Notes under the pieces: generated by a model
Databases searched by the model: none
What the model saw: the letters and a program-made list of their open reading frames with translations, nothing else
What the model was told of the DNA's origin: nothing
DNA from: Alcanivorax sp.
Lineage (GTDB): Bacteria; Pseudomonadota; Gammaproteobacteria; Pseudomonadales; Alcanivoracaceae
Reading direction: 5' to 3'
Length of the DNA stretch: 64,000 bases
Assembly (NCBI RefSeq): GCF_002726155.1
Contig: NZ_PBSH01000037.1
Location: 1-64,000 of the forward strand
Shown: positions 62,236-64,000 of the stretch, piece after piece
Numbering within the stretch: position 1 is the stretch's first letter
How the letters are laid out: every line of letters starts with the position of its first letter
Translations under genes and position numbers: made by a program

Positions 62236-62253
62236 TTCAAACAATCGTTTGAT
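62236..62253. promoter_or_regulatory. PsrA-like palindromic operator
   Basis: TTCAAAC AATC GTTTGAT, core CAAAC-N4-GTTTG as at 59562, 33 bases ahead of the thioesterase copy 1 start. Suggests both acyl-CoA-acting operons respond to one regulator. Confidence 0.65.
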
Positions 62254-62296
62254 TCTGAGGGGAGAGACTCTGTAGCTCAAGCTCATAAAAGGACAT

Positions 62297-62332
62297 AAAA
62301 AAGGCGGAAAGGGTCAGCCCGTTTCCGCCTTT
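62297..62332 (-). terminator. Terminator of purL
   Basis: On the minus strand AAGGCGGAAA cgggctgaccc TTTCCGCCTT followed by TTTTTAT, about 45 bases past the purL stop. Confidence 0.85.
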
Positions 62333-62340
62333 ATGTTTCG

Positions 62341-62369
62341 TTATTAATTATGAGTTATTCATTATTAAT
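62341..62369 (+). repeat. AT-rich heptamer array (TTATnnn type)
   Basis: TTATTAA TTATGAG TTATTCA TTATTAA, four seven-base units, touching the 3' end of purL. Confidence 0.55.
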
Positions 62370-62375
62370 TGCTGT

Positions 62376-64000
62376 TCACCCCACCCACTTGCGGGCGTTG
62401 GCAAACATCCGCAACCAGGGACCATTCTCGTGGCCACGCCAGTCGTCCGGGATCCAGCTGTTCTGAAGCACCCGGAACACCCGCTCCGGGTGCGGCATCA
62501 TGATGGTGACGCGCCCGTCAGTGGTGGTGAAACCGGTGACGCCCTGGGGCGAACCATTGGGGTTGGCCGGATATTGTTCAGCCGGGTTCCCCAGGCCGTC
62601 CACATAACGCAGGCTTACCAAACGTTGCTCGATATTGCGGTTCAGGGCGTCATCCGCCAACTCCACACGGCCTTCCCCGTGAGCCACGGCAATCGGAATG
62701 CGCGTGCCAGCCATGTCTTTCAACAAGATGGACGGAGAATCCTGCACTTCCACCAGGGAAGTACGCGCCTCGAACTGCTCAGACAGGTTACGCACAAAAC
62801 GCGGCCAGTGTTCCGCACCGGGAATCAGGTCTTTCAAATGCGACAGCATCTGGCAGCCGTTACAGACCCCCAACGCAAAGGTGTCTTCACGGAAGAAGAA
62901 ACGGTTAAACGCTTCGCGCATTGCGTCGTTATAGAGCACGGTCTTGGCCCAGCCACCGCCGGCACCCAGCACGTCCCCGTAGGAGAAACCGCCACAGGCC
63001 ACCAGCCCCTTGAAGTCATCCAGCTTCACCCGGCCTTCGAGCAAGTCGCTCATGTGCACATCAACGGCCGAGAAACCAACCCGATCAAACGCCGCCGCCA
63101 TTTCTGTCTGACCATTCACCCCCTGCTCGCGCAGGATGGCCATTTGCGGTTTGCTGCCAGTATTAATGAACGGGGCTGCCGGGTTTTCCGTCATATCGAA
63201 GGTCAGCCGCACATTCAGGCCCGGGCCATTGCTGTGTGGAATGGCATCAAATTCCTGACGGGCACAATCCGGATTGTCCCGCAGGGACTGCACCTGATAA
63301 CTGGTTTCCGCCCAGATACGCTGCAGCTCGCGACGCGGGGTTTCCAACAGGATGCCACCACCCAGACGCAGGCGAATGACATCGTCACCATCCGGTTGAC
63401 CTAAACGGTGAATGCACTGCCCCAGCCCTGCTTCGGCATAACGGGCAACCACCGCGTCTGCCTGTGATTTTTCCACCTGCAACACGGCACCCAGCTCTTC
63501 GGTAAACAGCGCAGCGATGGCTTCCGGGGTATCACCGGCAAGATGATCCAGAGTGATATCCAGACCGGTACGGGCAGAAAACGCCATTTCCGCCAGTGTA
63601 GTGAACAGGCCGCCGTCAGAGCGATCGTGATAGGCCAGCAATTTGCGTTCGGCCAGCAGTTGCTGTGTCACCTCGAAGAAGGCAATCAGGTCTTTGGCGT
63701 CGTCCAGATCCGGCGCAATGTCACCGACCTTGCCGTACACCTGCGCCAGGGCGGAACCGGCCATGCGGTTCTGCCCACGCCCCAGATCGAGCAGCAACAG
63801 CTCGCTGTCCACGCCGGTTTTCAACTCCGGGGTCACCGTCAGGTCGATATCGGTGACCGTGGAGAATGCAGAAATCACCAGCGACATGGGCGCAGTGACG
63901 CTTTTATCGATGCCCTTGTCGTTCCATACCGTACGCATGGAGAGGGAATCCTTGCCCACCGGAATAGCGATACCCAGCTTCGGGCACAAATCCATGCCCA
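62376..64000 (-). CDS. purL: Phosphoribosylformylglycinamidine synthase, C-terminal part (gene runs off the right edge)
   Basis: The last about 541 codons of the large PurL (FGAM synthase). The visible region includes part of the synthetase domain ([19 protein letters not shown], the ATP-binding KDSLSM motif) and the complete glutaminase domain with nucleophile Cys ([21 protein letters not shown]) and the HGEGR segment with its histidine. It uses glutamine and ATP to convert FGAR to FGAM. The window's ATG at 63995 is internal to the gene and not its start. Confidence 0.97.
   Translation of the reverse strand, partial: GMDLCPKLGIAIPVGKDSLSMRTVWNDKGIDKSVTAPMSLVISAFSTVTDIDLTVTPELKTGVDSELLLLDLGRGQNRMAGSALAQVYGKVGDIAPDLDDAKDLIAFFEVTQQLLAERKLLAYHDRSDGGLFTTLAEMAFSARTGLDITLDHLAGDTPEAIAALFTEELGAVLQVEKSQADAVVARYAEAGLGQCIHRLGQPDGDDVIRLRLGGGILLETPRRELQRIWAETSYQVQSLRDNPDCARQEFDAIPHSNGPGLNVRLTFDMTENPAAPFINTGSKPQMAILREQGVNGQTEMAAAFDRVGFSAVDVHMSDLLEGRVKLDDFKGLVACGGFSYGDVLGAGGGWAKTVLYNDAMREAFNRFFFREDTFALGVCNGCQMLSHLKDLIPGAEHWPRFVRNLSEQFEARTSLVEVQDSPSILLKDMAGTRIPIAVAHGEGRVELADDALNRNIEQRLVSLRYVDGLGNPAEQYPANPNGSPQGVTGFTTTDGRVTIMMPHPERVFRVLQNSWIPDDWRGHENGPWLRMFANARKWVG

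Noticed and set aside
63995..64000. ATG at 63995 as the start of purL
   Set aside because: The sequence before it would continue the PurL synthetase domain; the true start lies outside the window.

Overview
The window is a high-density, GC-rich gammaproteobacterial chromosome segment. FabA/FabB, a Ccm cytochrome c system, an OmpA-type and a trimeric porin, DsbC-XerD, the rpsP-rimM-trmD-rplS operon, acyl-CoA dehydrogenase/crotonase/CoA-transferase genes and two PsrA-like fatty-acid operators together suggest a marine, lipid- or hydrocarbon-using bacterium of the Alcanivorax type. That genus call is inference from gene content and protein feel, not from a database search. No tRNA, rRNA, CRISPR array, transposase or prophage gene was seen.

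Layout. 1-4346: start of adk, then a leftward ccmF-ccmG-ccmH-ccmI operon with no ccmABCDE beside it. 4729-6480: fabA-fabB. 6607-10858: porin, acyl-CoA dehydrogenase and a divergent GlxA/AraC-type regulator. 11018-13906: response regulator, GAF/degenerate-GGDEF protein and a convergent sensor kinase. 13954-17467: a putative lipid-modification locus (CFA-synthase-like methyltransferase, DUF1295, DUF2878, and divergently an NTF2-like lipoprotein plus a chalcone-isomerase-like protein). 17555-22731: degenerate GGDEF membrane protein, OmpA, tadA, purT, TM2 protein, DoxX.

22851-28495 is the most unusual stretch: six genes in three transcription units with no recognisable housekeeping role. They are a 124-aa protein, a 419-aa helix-plus-beta protein, a nucleoside-phosphorylase-like protein, a propeller-like protein, a LysR regulator and a 260-aa orphan. 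Paired dyads lie in the divergent promoter.

28704-44092: an MDR oxidoreductase, an exported protein with a duplicated Cys-containing domain, thioredoxin-like, crotonase, DegQ-type protease, an ETF-beta-methyltransferase-like enzyme, a 654-aa exported protein, TrmH, CoA-transferase, small membrane protein, truncated globin, Mpo1-like, serine hydrolase, DUF3565 and a BCCT transporter. 44713-50279: thrC, hom, alanine aminotransferase, dsbC, xerD. 50466-57105: glsB-like, rplS-trmD-rimM-rpsP, ffh, ypjD, corB. 57253-64000: patatin, DUF1289, gamma carbonic anhydrase, CoA-type NUDIX, zinc-ribbon NUDIX, NIF3-like, two tandem PaaI thioesterases and the 3' part of purL.

A second theme is non-coding. 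Several intergenic spacers carry degenerate seven-base repeats (a GCGTGNN family at five loci, plus GCTGACA, TTAnTCG and TTATnnn types), often at gene 3' ends and in three cases in inverted pairs that can fold. REP-like large inverted repeats are also present.
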